From Opisthorchis felineus (taxonomy: Eukaryota; Platyhelminthes; Trematoda; Opisthorchiida; Opisthorchiidae), in contig SJOL01007428.1 in the NCBI GenBank assembly GCA_004794785.1, forward strand, positions 455,375-519,374: a stretch of DNA of 64,000 nt. The letters are read 5' to 3'. Below, in pieces: positions 45,230 to 57,599 of this stretch. The notes beneath the pieces were generated by a model. The model did not search any database. It saw only the letters and a program-made list of their open reading frames with translations, and had not been told where the DNA came from. The first letter of the stretch is position 1; each line of letters opens with the position of its first letter. The position numbers and the translations under genes were made by a program.

Positions 45230-47890
45230 GGGAGACTTAACGCTAAGAAGACGTTTTAGATTCATCCTCACCTATCAGCTTTAATAAGATATTAAAAAGT
45301 TTTCCAATCTCAAGAGTTACTAAGTTAAATCATAAACCTGAGAACAGGGTGCAAGTAATTCCTTCTTTTACGCTTAATTTTAAATCGATTGTTTTCTGGT
45401 TCGGCTCCACCGAGATCATCCGAGCTGCCCTAATTTGCGAGACAACTATCCAGTTCCGATGTGTATTCAACCGGGGCGTCTCATGATCGTAAAACCAAAT
45501 TTACATCTCTCATATTACCAACGGAAAGTTTATGTCCTATCGTGTTGATCCAATGAGCTGAGCAACTTTTGATTGACAATCCTAGGGAATCCTTTGGAAC
45601 TACTATCACGCTAAGTACATAAAGGTGCGACAGCCAGCCAATGTTTTGGCTGTTTTCAGGTGGCCACAGAATAGCAGCTACTTAAATGCGATCCACACGT
45701 AATTTAAATAAAATTAGTGATACTGCAGTGCGAGACCCACCGCACCGCACTTTTGCTCACTGAAGTCGAGGATGAAACCTTTCCAACGGAATTGTCCAAC
45801 AGTTTAACAAACAACTGACGGATAGTAAGGCCAAACCTCATTTGCATGACAAATTCGTGTTACTGGGAGTTTTAAACAAGCATCTTGCTATTGGACTGTC
45901 CTTCACCAGAAGGTACAGTTCTAAAACCACTTCTGGATTTAAGATACAGAAGAAATTTCCGTTTTCAGTTGGATGGTGAGGTGACGCAAAGTGTTTTCTC
46001 CCGTTTCATCAGGTGGGTGTGGTAGTTGGATTTCGATTGCTAGCAACGAACCTCCACCAATTTCATGAGTAACATAGTTAACAAATAAAAACAGAGTAGC
46101 ATAGCTTCCCAACGTCTATCTTTGAATGGGTGAATGTCAATGCCATACTTTCGGGTTAAACCCCACCAGCGTCATTAAGGTAGGTAGGTATATAGGGCGA
46201 ATGAGTCATCTGGTTTGCAACAATGTGAACTAAATCAGGGTACCAACTGCCCACCGCTGACCATAATCTCATTGATACTCAAGAGAGTGGGACATTCTCA
46301 CCCTCACTTGGAAGCGGTTCTCCCTACCAGGTGACAGGTCCAAACTCTTTTCTCATCACTTTAGTTCTGCCCATTCTTTCGAGACCAGAGTATGACTCAC
46401 ATTTTTGTGTTGACTGACAATTCGTCTGTCGCAGAAAAGATTGTGCTTCTGAGAAAAAAGCTCATCAACTTGACATCTACCCATGCACACACTTTAAGGC
46501 AAAATAAAGGTTGATAGAAGTTTGTTAATTGACTTTGATTACCCGTTGTGTTTCTGATGACCGACTGAATAGCGATGATTTTAGGGCCTACAAAATGCGT
46601 TTTCCCTGACACACAGAACACATTTCTGACCGTGTGATCAAAGCGTCAATTATATGACACAAGAAAACCCAAGAGACAACTTTTCCTACAACACTTGGCC
46701 CAGTATTCCAAATAGCGAGGTGCTACCGCTGAAATAAGAGCAGGATGGGTGAGTTAGGTGCTGTATTGAGCTATTTTACGTTCAATGGGTTTGTTTTGGC
46801 TGACTAAGAGGTGGATGCTTTTCTAAATTGTAACTGTTTCAGGGATTCCAACATTGCTTTTTTCAGAGATGATTGGTGAGAGGCTAACTGGGTAAAATAG
46901 TTTTCCCTGACATTACCATGAACAGACTAGTGGGTCTGTATCAGAAACACTTCAAAACGGAATAGCTAACTATTTATGCAGTCGTAACTAATCAGTCGAA
47001 GCTGTTTAGCCTGTAATGCAGTGAAGTAAATATTGTGCGGTTATTTTCTTCCTTATTGCGATGGGCAGTATTTCACAGTTTTACCTTCTAAATGGATTTG
47101 AATGCGCATACTTTCAGACTTACATCCAACACGCTCCAAAGGAGCTACAGCTGACTGATTATGCGAACGTTATAGACGCGCATGCGGCTTTTTCGTACCG
47201 GATCTATTTCGACTGAACTTCTTTAAAGGCTATTGAATATCTAGAAATTCGAGTGAATTATCAAAATGATCTGGGATAAAAAGTGCCAGTTTGCTAACAC
47301 AGAACAGTTTTGCCGGTACCCTCACCTAACATTCTGTTACAGAAGTTGGATAAAGGTGAATTCGAGGAGATTTGTTAAGACAACAGCTTTTTAAGTTGTC
47401 GTACTAAAACTTAAATCCATCATAAGTAATTCCCCAGTTTTCTGGTTAAGTGCTCAATAAGCCGTAATAAAATCCGCTCAACTCACCCTCGGAGTGAGGC
47501 AATAACTGCAATGCTGAAAATCAACAACAAAGGAGAACAAACAATTTGTTTCTTGAAACAATGCCACATAGTATTTTGGTGGGGAACGATCTGATAGCTC
47601 ATTAGTTAGTTTTTATTTTTGTAATATTCCCATTCATTTTGTTCTGTATCCTAAATTCAGACTGGTTTTGCATGAATTTAAATACTCGTTCGCGAAAAAG
47701 GCAACGTTGACATGAAGACCAAATGGGAACTAAGTGAATGTCCAGTTGACGTCTTCATTTGTGTTCATTTATGACACAAGAATAAAAGGAATTCAGGAAG
47801 GTGGACCTAACTGATTAACCAAAAAGGGAAAAACCAGAAACAGAAGGTCGAAAAGTTCTCATTATTTAGATGCCAGAGAAAAATAATTTA
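45230..47890. other. no gene recognised
   Basis: AT-rich, with few open frames of any length. The donor-like G|GTGAGT at about 46,744 has stops upstream in all plausible frames. Nothing else was identified. Confidence 0.4.
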
Positions 47891-47898
47891 TTATGCAG

Positions 47899-48028
47899 AA
47901 GCCGAAAGGCAATACGCCTTTTGCTCGACGTATTTGGTTATTCCACCTCATAAATAAAAGATGTTTTCATCCTATTCAGGATTTACTGGGATACCCATTT
48001 GAGTTTACAGATAGGTGCTTAGCACCAA
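47899..48028 (+). CDS. candidate internal exon with consensus donor
   Basis: The acceptor ATAATTTATTATGCAG precedes 130 open bases ending at ACCAA|GTAAGT, a strong donor. An ATG two codons upstream, inside the acceptor, offers an alternative reading as a first exon. The peptide reads KPKGNTPFARRIWLFHLINK and then CFHPIQDLLGYPFEFTDRC. No family was recognised. Confidence 0.32.
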
Positions 48029-49761
48029 GTAAGTTTATTCTAATTTCTCATTGTAGCTTGTTGTTTTATGCACAAACCAAGGCTGTTGTTTCTTTCAGAA
48101 GCATCATTTTACTGAAATGTATCAGGGTTCTAGGTCAAGTGGAAAGAAGTGGGATTGAGCAGGAGCAAAGATGAAAAATGATCATCGGAAATGGATGCGG
48201 TATTTGGATAGATTCTAGTTATTGTAATTGCTGACAACTGTGTGATTTATAAGTTATAACCTTTTAGGACTGTTTTTATTCCTTTTATAGAAAGGGAAGA
48301 CAGTGATAATTTGCTGATACAAATTCTGCCTAAATTTGGATCTCAAATTTTATGAATTGTTAGGACTCTGTTATACCGAGGTCATCACATAAACTTAGCA
48401 ATCAAAGTCCACTATGACTCAGCACAGCCCTACAGCGTCACCATGAAGCAGTAAAGTACATCTACCCAACTATTCAGTTGAATAAAATCATCATGAACGA
48501 GCAATTCAGCTGCATTCACTTGAGTCTCAGATTAAAAACAAATCAGCGTACAAATGAGAGTAATTGGTCAAATATCGAGTTTACTAAGTCTGGTTTACAG
48601 CAACCACCGTCTCTGTTGATTTTAGTGATTATCCAGAGCCCCTTGACTTTCTACACCTAATTCTAGTAGTCATCACACGTAGATTTTAAGGTTTGTTGCA
48701 ATTAAATAAGCTCAATGCAACTCCATATTGTTTAGGACCATTAGCTGCGGTAGGTTTTGCAACCAAGGGTTTCGTAAACAATCGGTAGCCTTTAAATGGG
48801 CAGAGTTTCGCTGTTGACACAAAAACTTCATCATGCCAAGCGATCAGGCCATTAATTTGGTTAGTTTTTAAGGCCATCAGAAGGCCAAACATTACAACTT
48901 CTTTAGGTTAGGACACTAGATCAGTGTTGAATGTCAGTTAAAGGGTCTTATCGGTTAATGTGGTTGCCTAAATCTTGCGGTTGACGGATTAGGGGAGTTT
49001 CAAATCAAATCAGTATATTTTCTGCGCGACAACCAAACTAGAGTTATCAAGTTTTTTCTCAATAATCGCATTTATCCTTCGAGTGCTCTGCTTCAAAGTT
49101 TTGTACTGCGGAACTCCAGGATTGATTTTCCCGGGTTACTATTATGCGAAACTTGACCAACCCTTTAGTAACATCTGCTTTTCCTGATCAATGAGTTAGC
49201 TTTTAAGTGCTCCATAGCGATTCATTTACGACGCCTGCGATCACGCAAACTTATTGTGACGAGACATTTAGCAAACTTGGAGTCAGACTTGCTTCATCAA
49301 AAAGAAACTGATTCAAAAAGAGGAAGCAATAAAACTTATCTACCGAACCCGCTCACCAGCTGGCGTATCATGCTTTGATGGAAGACAAGCAGTGTTCTTT
49401 TGATCTTTCTAACGCATTCTCCTTTGCACGACGCACACACCGAAAAATCTCGTTTTTGCGCTGGGAATGTACTGAATGCGAGATTGAAAAACAGTGCAGA
49501 GCATTACCAGTGGGGGAACTTTATACTTTATTTCCTACTTCATGATAAATGATTATAAAGTCGACTTATTGGTTTTTGCATGAATCAGCATTGCATGATT
49601 TATACGAATTCGAAGCAAAGCGAGTCAATCAACTTCTAAGGGAAAAAAGTCGAGGTATTCCTATCAGTAATGAACTACATATTTCGGCATAAAATTCTAG
49701 ATAAATCCCCACTTCCCGGAGGCTGAGAATATATCAGCAATTTCTTATTTAAAGTTCTGAC

Positions 49762-49812
49762 CACCTGTTTTAATAGAAGGCAACTTTTCTTATTGCCTTC
49801 TAAAATAGGTTG
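49762..49812. repeat. imperfect inverted repeat (hairpin)
   Basis: CACCTGTTTTAATAGAAGGCAA is mirrored after about ten bases by TTGCCTTCTAAAATAGGTTG. The inner twelve bases pair perfectly and the outer part with a small offset. No gene overlaps it. It may be the relic of a foldback or MITE-like element, or part of an intron. Confidence 0.5.
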
Positions 49813-49999
49813 TCCGCATACGGCGAGAAAATTCCCGCAAGTTGTATGAGCTAGCCGTCTGAGAAATCCTCACTCATGAGGGCAGTCGACACAAGACTCA
49901 GCAACCTGAACAGCGTGAATATAGGATGGTAGCGCTATATGCCATTCAAGAGTGATATGATCACGTCGCTGCTAAACTATACGCAGAAGAATGATACAG

Positions 50000-50077
50000 T
50001 GTTTGGCCTTGAATCACTGTGAGATATGCACTGTATGTGATTTCCATCAGCAATTAGACTGCTGGGTGATGTTCCTT
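50000..50077 (+). CDS. candidate short cysteine-rich exon
   Basis: Acceptor GAAGAATGATACAG, 78 open bases in phase 0 at both ends, donor CTT|GTAAGA. The 26-residue product has five cysteines (CLALNHCEICTVCDFHQQ and one more). It could belong to an extracellular or zinc-binding module, but is too short to assign. Confidence 0.22.
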
Positions 50078-51818
50078 GTAAGAAAAATCAATTTGACAAC
50101 CCTTCAACACCGTACTTGGTTAAAAGACTCAAGCTGTCGTGATCCACCAATGCATGTATCTAAAACTGAGTAGACAGCAAACGTAACATTAGCTAGGATA
50201 AAGCTAATTGACGTAGCAATGCGTCAGTGAAGAATCACAGAATCACACGAGTGGCAAGTCTGACGAGGCAGCAGAGGAAGTTAACAATTTCTTTCACTTT
50301 CTTTAACCGCGGACCTAACACATCCAAGGTTATGCAACGATACCAGAAATGAAAAACAAAAACCGAAGACGCGTTGGTTGTGTAAAAGCACTCCCCTGTC
50401 ATAGTAAACATACGACCTGAGTCAACACCTTCTGTGCACCCAGTGCTCGTAGATATATACTAATTGATATGGCCTTGGAAATTCTCAGAAACTTAGAATT
50501 AAGGTTCGACAAAAAAGACTTTGAAGGTCCAATACAGTGACCAGTACCAAAGAGGTGTTTCGCAGTCTTTGGCAGCGGACTTCCGCTTGACACCTGACCC
50601 GTGCATTTTAGTTGCATTACTCACTGCATCAGTTATTTCGGGACGTGTTCGGACGCTGAAGGGGATTGACCTCAGTCTGTTCTGCAAGTGTATGTCAGTG
50701 TAGCTGCGTGTGAGATATCAATCTACATGAAGCAAATAGAGAGTGGATGAAATACTTGTTCACCTGTGCATTGGAAGTCCTCTAGTGCACTAGACTCTAT
50801 ATAGAGCCGATTCCACCTTGTGTTTGAGGCCTTCTGCTGTATACCTAGACCATGTTGTTATCATGACATACATTAGGCAGTCGCTCGTTTAGCTTAATAA
50901 TCGTCATTGTTCGTCTTAGGGTATAATCTTGCAACTGGATATAGCAAAATATACTTAATCATATTGAGACCTATGTCTTCCCTCTACGTTAACATAGTGG
51001 ATTAAATGTACATGTATTAAGCTGGATTTTTCTAAAAGGATACGTTTGGTATGTAAGACACCATCAGTAGACGACACTGGGATGCGCATTGACAGTCACA
51101 CTGAAATTGGCCAAGCACTGTGTAAGAAGCTCACACAAAAAGTGATATTGAAATTGCTGTTGCTGCAGATGAATCACATAAGACCCGAGTCAACGTATTG
51201 CGACTCCAGCCTGGTTAGGAAAACCTATTCAGTCTCAGCACCAAAATGCCCTTGAAAATGTAAAGTGAGCATATTACTGGCGTAATTTGGATCCTTCAAT
51301 TGTACCCTCAAAATTGTGTAAATTTGCCTAAATGAACACGTGCACCTCCGTGGCATGATCATTTGGGTTCAAGAAAGTAAAAAAAACAAAGTAGAAAGGC
51401 GCCTTCATTTATTGTCGAGTTAAACAGTGAAAAGTGAATTCAGGTTGCTCGCATACAGACTATTTGTTCTATATTTTCTAACAAAAGGTAGACACTGTCA
51501 ATCCACAAACTGGCCTTGTTATTGCTGGAAATATATCCACTAGTAGAACGGAATCTTGCTACACAAAAGAACTGCAAGGTCATAGCTGCAAGTGAACCTC
51601 GGTTAAACAGACCACATCAGTCCAGACTGTGCACGTAAAAACATTGATAAATTTCCCCAAGATCGATCAACTGGCATGTATAAATCACTCAGGTCTTGTC
51701 TGTTCAACAACCGCTTATACGCCTTAGTGAACATTGTCCGCATATTGTACATCCACAACTAATAATAGTGAAAGAAACCTCTCCCCTCCGCAGCGTTTTA
51801 TCCAATCTATCTTGCCAT

Positions 51819-51862
51819 ATATCTATCCACCTACCTACCCACCTATCTATCTATCTATCCAT

Positions 51863-51911
<49 letters not shown>

Positions 51912-51912
51912 C

Positions 51913-51967
<55 letters not shown>

Positions 51968-52006
51968 CATCTATCTATCTATCTATCTATCTATCTATTT
52001 CTTATC
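51819..52006 (+). repeat. (ATCT)n microsatellite
   Basis: Nearly 190 bases of ATCT units, interrupted by three or four ATCC units and flanked on the left by CACCTACCTACC-type variants. Two long plus-strand open frames (51,696-52,100 and 51,734-52,045) exist only because the tetranucleotide contains no stop in those frames; they are not genes. Confidence 0.97.
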
Positions 52007-52163
52007 TTATCGAATGCAGTACAAAGTCAACTCCATCTTCCATGACTCACAAATGCCTAAAATCTTTTCTTTTTCTTTTTTCTTTTTTCTTCTAGAGTAA
52101 ATCGAACATAATTAGCCCAAAATATGATCTGCGCTTTATCGAGTTTCCTCCTTTTTTCCACAG

Positions 52164-52298
52164 GACCAAGGGCGCACCCGTGCTTTTTGTTTTCTCTAAT
52201 GCCGCAGACGAAAATTGCCAATTACGTAAACTCTTCCAAAAACATGAAGGTGTGGAATTTTTACCCACATGTGAAATCTTGTGCAGTTCAACTACTGT
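52164..52298 (+). CDS. candidate internal exon, unidentified
   Basis: A textbook acceptor (CTCCTTTTTTCCACAG) opens a frame of 45 codons ending at ACTGT|GTGAGG. The peptide reads TKGAPVLFVFSNAADENCQL, then RKLFQKHEGVEFLPTC. A beta-strand of VLFVF type followed by a helix recalls thioredoxin-like folds, but the active-site pattern is absent and this is only a suggestion. Other open frames here (52,124-52,351 plus, 52,092-52,337 minus) are probably shadows. The LINE fragment begins about 140 bases downstream on the other strand. Confidence 0.38.
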
Positions 52299-52439
52299 GT
52301 GAGGCGGCAGTAACAAGAAACCACGTAACATTACCAAGCATTCACCTGTGACGTTTCTTCATTGCGTCCACATCATGTTCAGCTGTGACTACCACCTACC
52401 TACTGTGCCATAGTTATAGCTACGACAGTCTCATCCGCT

Positions 52440-53345
52440 GATGATTTGGGAAGGCAGGTGTAGATAGTTGGAGGCTGTAGCCGATACATCAATGATGCAT
52501 CAATACAGAGGTGTCAGTAGGCGTTTCTTTGGAGAGGTCGGGAGAAGCTATGCATTAAAGACAGCTTGGATACACGCGCACCATTAGGCTCATGACTACA
52601 CCATGTTTGACGATGTCTCTAAACAATGATGTGCCCTGCCTCGTGTTTCCAGCCACTGAGACGGCAGTGTACGGCGCAGCTGAGTTTCCTGGTAACGGCT
52701 TTCATGCTCCGCTGCCAAGTCTTTGCTTGACTCATTTCGCATGGTTGTGTGAAGTGGGCTCTCCAAGGAAGTCTATCGATTGGCATGCAGAGCACGCTAC
52801 CAAGCCAGCACAACCTATGAAGTGTGAGCAGTTCACCTATTGTAGGCGAGTGATTCCTTCCCATAATTTTTTCGATGTGCTTCAGTATTACTAATCCGGT
52901 ATTCGCACAAAACTCGGGCAGTGCTACGAAGGCTCCGATTGTCAAACTCTGAGAGGTTGTAACATCCTCAGTGCGCACCGACCAGATTTCTGACCTACAT
53001 AACAATAAGGAAGGGCACTGCAGCATTGTAAAATGGACCGCTGACAGACAGGCTGAGGTCACATCTGTGCCACAGGCGATACAGTGTCCCAAAAGCTGCT
53101 CTGGCCTTCCCAATCTGGATGGAACTATCGCCTGTGGCTAGACCGCCGGAACTGATACAGCTGCCCAGGTAGACAGATTTGTCTACTACCTCGATCGGCC
53201 TATCCGCAAGCGAGTTTGAGGTGCGAGCCAACCCAGTCTTGCAGCAGCACTTTACAACTTGCAGGTGTAAAGCGCACTCCAAACCGTGTAGCAGAATTAT
53301 TTGGCTCATTTAATGTTTCTTGCATAAAGCACGACAGTCCTCCGC
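52440..53345 (-). mobile_element. 5'-truncated LINE, reverse transcriptase C-terminal region (degenerate)
   Basis: Minus-strand translation gives, over three frames, the typical end of a trematode non-LTR retrotransposon polyprotein. At 53,283-53,233 it reads FGVRFTPASCKVLLQDW. After a frameshift near 53,232 it gives RPIEVVDKSVYLGSCISSGG and KARAAFGTLYRLWHR. After another near 52,997 it gives SEIWSVRTEDV, then LLTLHRLCWLGSVLCMP and WQRSMKAVTRKLS. These correspond to the known phrases SKCKVLLQDW, YLGSCIS, CETWPLR.EDV, LRWLGHVLRMP and TWQR.MK. The catalytic YADD block just upstream is no longer readable. The 3' end toward 52,440 is not well defined. The clade (RTE- or CR1-like) was not resolved. 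Confidence 0.85.
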
Positions 53346-54470
53346 ATGTCTTTTTGGGAGGTTTTAAAAGGTGATTGTGAAACACGTACCGACAGAAAAA
53401 GGTCATTGTGGCAGTCAACAGTTGAGCGCTGCATGCTGTCTGTGTTGCTTCCCTTACATCCTGGTGCTCAATCAAACTTTACGCCATTCCCCCGTGTTTT
53501 GTCCTCATGGAAAATTGTGTGCACTTTCTTGTTTTATTCAAACAGGCGCTCGAATTTCTCTCAGTTCTCGGTTTTCCTCAACACAAACGATCTACTTCGG
53601 GGTTGCTCGTTTTGTTTGAGTAATCACTGAAGTTTAGCTCATCCCCGCGGTGGTCCAATGGCCATTTGTGTTTTCAACTGTAACTCTCCCTGAAGAGATT
53701 TTTGCCAAAGGCTTCCCGCCGCGGTTGACCCAACTGGATTGCGTCCCGCTCAAGTCTAACATCTTTTCCACAATATCCGCCATTAGATGGATTTATCTGT
53801 GCTCATTCAAATTCAGTCTCTTTTGGTCAGTGTGATCAGGCGGCTACTGTGGTATAGCAATCAGATGTACCGTTATGAAGGTTTATTCATTCTAGTAGGA
53901 TACTAGCCCTTTTACAAAGTACCCTTCTAAGTTAAGAGCCCTACTCCAGATCATATACCCATTTCGTTTTAGCATGGTATTATCATTTCCATGTCTGGTA
54001 TACATTTCAGCTGATCCCATTGGACTGAGATATAGGCGACGAAGAGGGGCAACTTAGACACCTACAGTTCTTCGTCGAATAAAGTCTACTCGCTCAACTT
54101 ATCACACTCTAGTACACGGGCTATTGGGTAAACAATTCCGGGACAGGATATCTGCAAATCAAATGACAGTTTGCCCTCCAAAGGTTTGCCAGCCACCGGT
54201 CCGCTAATTATGTCTGCGAGCGGTTTTCATGACCTGGATAGCATAGCGAAAATTGAGGGTAGCGTGACAGACACCTGAATACACACCTCGTCGATGGTCT
54301 CAGTTACAACTACCACACTAAAGAATGGTAATTTACAAGCTGAGATGAACTTGTCGAATCAACAGCTCACAAGCGCATCAATTATCTTCTCTAGCCGATC
54401 ATGTGCGAGCTTGCGTCAGCATCCGCTACCCGAATTGCCACTGCCTTTAGATAAAGGATCTTTGAAGCAG

Positions 54471-54627
54471 GCAGCCCGCCAAGGCCAAGCAGAACATTTT
54501 AACCAAGAAGCTCAACTTCACTTCAAGGAAAACCACCTACATGGAACACCTAGGTGGCCTAGGGCTCAGCAAACTTGCTCAGAAAGCCAAAATCAGCTAT
54601 ACCGAACCGCTGTTTTTGGCTCCATAA
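54471..54627 (+). CDS. candidate terminal exon, unidentified
   Basis: After the acceptor TTTGAAGCAG a frame of 51 codons runs to TAA with a marked preference for C or G in third positions. It encodes QPAKAKQNILTKKLNFTSRK, then MEHLGGLGLSKLAQKAK and a hydrophobic end. A second frame (54,294-54,662, 122 codons) is open over the same bases with a glutamine-rich product. The terminal-exon reading is favoured on codon choice and composition. GC content is higher than in the flanks. No family was recognised; a mobile-element origin is possible. Confidence 0.3.
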
Positions 54628-55248
54628 GCAACGGAGTGTTTAGCATAAAACCTGTGCTTTAATGATGCCCTCTTAATATGTGGTTATCAGTGCGCTTCCA
54701 AGTGGCCTGCTGATTTGATTGTATATTTATGGTTTTTCCTTGTCAATGCAGGTTCTCTTACACACACCCCTCAATCCGAATGGTTGCTTTCTTTGTATTG
54801 GCCCGTTTCTCGCTCTCATTATCGGGCTGCATGGCTACCTGTTTTTTTATTCTCACCCGTCTGCTAGTAAAATCATGTTCGAGAATTTTCTTAAATTTTT
54901 ATTTGCCTTGTTAACTTAGGCACTATATTAAGCCTCGTGCACCAGTTGTCTCCTGATTTAGCGATCATAAAACTCCCGAGTGCACATTGCGCAGACAGAA
55001 TCTTTAGCATCATTTCCAGCTAAATAAATCACTTAACGAGTAAACGGAAGGTAAAAAACATCATTCCGTAAGTTATCAAAGGACGCCCGGCGGTCATCAT
55101 GGACGAAAACTGATTAATAGGACGACAACTCTACTCTACGTGCCCAGAGAATAATCAGAACAAATACCTGTAAAGAAAACCAGAGCAACCAGAAGGAATT
55201 ACAAAATCTCCAAAGACTGCATAAAAAGACAGACCGCGGACCGTCAAA

Positions 55249-55713
55249 ATGGGCAAAAGGACAGTACCACCACGATCGGTAACAGCAGCCGTACGTACAC
55301 CAAAGTATATCCATTCAAATGAATTGTGGACGGACTTTAAACTATTGGTTAGCGATTCGCAATACTCATTAAAAGAAGTAGGGCATAATTTTGGAAAAAC
55401 AGCACGATATGCAAATGTCGTAGAGGACGAAATAATGGTATGTGAGCTCCCCCTGACACTTTCAGGACAACTGTCGCCAAACTCCTGGAAAGCCATAGTG
55501 TATCAAATAGATCTCAAAATTATGCCTGACTACACAGTGCAAAGTATCTTGAGCAAATACCAAAAACTACTATTGGGTCCCAATTTTCGGTTTGTTGCAG
55601 AAATTTCAATGAGAAGAGCGGAGTGGATAAAACTTTCAGCTAACATTTCCAAAACCTGGATCCAAAGATTCAGCAAAACTTTTGCGATCAGTACGGCCAG
55701 CAAACTACGGTAG
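55249..55713 (+). CDS. 154-codon ATG open frame in A-rich block, unidentified
   Basis: The start ATG has a strong Kozak context (A at -3, G at +4: TCAAAATGG). The product begins MGKRTVPPRSVTAAVRTPKY, has basic ends and a mixed middle. It shows no zinc knuckle, protease or polymerase motif. The plus strand is A-rich from about 55,050 to 56,520, as in many retroelement sense strands, and the same frame downstream remains coding-like with scattered stops. It may be a gag- or ORF1-like protein of an unrecognised retroelement, or a host gene. Minus-strand frames at 55,114-55,496 are probably shadows. Confidence 0.35.
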   Translation: MGKRTVPPRSVTAAVRTPKYIHSNELWTDFKLLVSDSQYSLKEVGHNFGKTARYANVVEDEIMVCELPLTLSGQLSPNSWKAIVYQIDLKIMPDYTVQSILSKYQKLLLGPNFRFVAEISMRRAEWIKLSANISKTWIQRFSKTFAISTASKLR

Positions 55714-56520
55714 ACAGTTCAGTTACCAAAAATAGTGTTTGATGACACTCCTTTCACAGTGCACTAGAACTAATTGATAAAACATGGCATGTTTGTATTT
55801 GTTTGTTGAGAGATTGTTAAACAAGCAACCATAAACCAAGATCCGCGGAAGTGCTGCGCACACAATCAGAGGTCTCAGCTACCGTGACAATTCCCAAATC
55901 ACCATAAACAAGGCTGTAATTGGCTGATTTTTAAGCCATCTGAAGCGCACCGCAAAGCCACGTAGTCCAGGTCCAGAGAGGAAACTCGCGCAAGGGTTTT
56001 CAGGGAACCTGTAATCAGACGGCTCTGGTCCAATGAACATTTAGAGGACAAAATAGCTCACCTAGAAACATGAAAAAGGCAAGCGGGCCGCACATCCATA
56101 AATCAATCGGAAATCTGAAGCATTGACCGACGAACCCGCATGCCCTTGAGGAAGGCACCCATCAAATCAGAAAGAAACAGAGACACATTTTTGAGGGCAC
56201 ATTTTAATGCACAAAATGCAACAAAAAGCATTTGAGACAAAAAGAATGAAGGCCTTCTGCCAGAATATATAAACAAATAACCTAACGCTAAAGACAAAAA
56301 CTACTTTTGCCCCATCTCCGCGAAAGAAGCCCAGGATGGACACGATCTCTACTGGGACGACCTTCAAATACTAACCCACCCAAGGACGAAAGAGAAAAGC
56401 GAATTCAAGGGAGTGTGGCGCCCCACGAATTACACCAAAAAATCAACCCGATCTGTTAACCACTTAGAGGAAAAGGGCTCCGGGAAAGCGAGATGCAAAA
56501 CTCTACAATAGGCCGGCCGG
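55714..56520 (+). other. A-rich continuation, possible decayed retroelement
   Basis: The frame after the 154-codon ORF contains several stops but long coding-like stretches between them, for example around 55,970-56,070 and 56,320-56,510 (hydrophilic, rich in Lys, Arg, Glu). No recognisable reverse transcriptase, RNase H or integrase motif was found. The block ends near an ACTCTACAATAGGCCGGCCGG string at about 56,500-56,520. Confidence 0.2.
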
Positions 56521-57599
56521 ATATTATTCCCAGTCATCAAATGAAACCTTACTATATACTTCTTATCTTCAGGATTTTTCCGCTATTTTCGCCATGGGAA
56601 ATCGGTCGTAATAACAAAACTCTGCCTTTTTGCGCAAGAAGTCACATTTCCTGAATACCGAATTCAAGGTCATTTGAGCATGTGAACTTCCGGAATAAAA
56701 ATAAATTACCATTCACAAACAGTACATACACATTTTCCAGTGAAACAGGACAGAACTATGTACGTGGGTGGCTGGGAATAGGAAACTGAGCTGACGCAAA
56801 TAAATGTCAAAGTGAAAGTTTTCTGTGTTCATGGTTAGCGGATATAACTGGGCTCAACAGTCAACTTGATGAGGAATCTTTTTGCCAGTTTATGCAAAAT
56901 GTAACTAGAATGCTTGCCGGATATTTTTAAACATTTGCAAACCTGATCACGGCACGGACGCGAAGCAACGCTACTTACGGTCATGTTTACCAGGTGAAAC
57001 ATAGAATGCTTTTGTGTTCTGCTGAGGCTGTGACTTATTTTTTTCCATATTCAGTCGATCACTGGCTGGTCTAGTCGAACTTGGGTGCTAAACATGAATC
57101 TTAGAACTTATCACAGTTTTGGACAACGTCACTCATAGGTTCCATGGCAAAAAAGACTGGGTACTGGATCAAACTCCCTTAAATTTTTCAGCACCTCTGA
57201 AACAGATGTAAGCCCACAGCAGCTTGCTGGCGCTTGATACGCACACCTTTTGGCTAAAGTTTGTAAGCAAGTGTTTCTCGATAGAATTTATTACTTAGAT
57301 TCTTTTGGCCAAAAGGATGTCAGTAGGGTGGCTGCCAATAATTTTGCTAGGTTACGGTTGCAACATCTTTACTGTTTGAATGAATCGCGCAACCAGTTTT
57401 TAACTGACGCCAATGATAGGTGCTTTTATTTCGCTAAGCTCGTAAGCTGCGTTATCTCCATCGTTCATTTTCGATGTCCATTTCGGTTTATATGATCAGA
57501 TAACTATGGTATTTTATTTTATTATCAATGCAGACGCGGTCAGCGGAATGTTGCTAATAGGCGCTATTACAAAGCGACTCATTAGTTGTTCGTCTCACT

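Noticed and set aside
51696..52100. Open frames of 134 and 103 codons encoding Tyr-Leu-Ser-Ile repeats
   Set aside because: They are translations of the ATCT microsatellite, which lacks stops in these frames.
53346..53630. 94- and 82-codon plus-strand frames
   Set aside because: Their start overlaps the antisense LINE fragment or its flank and they have no recognisable content.
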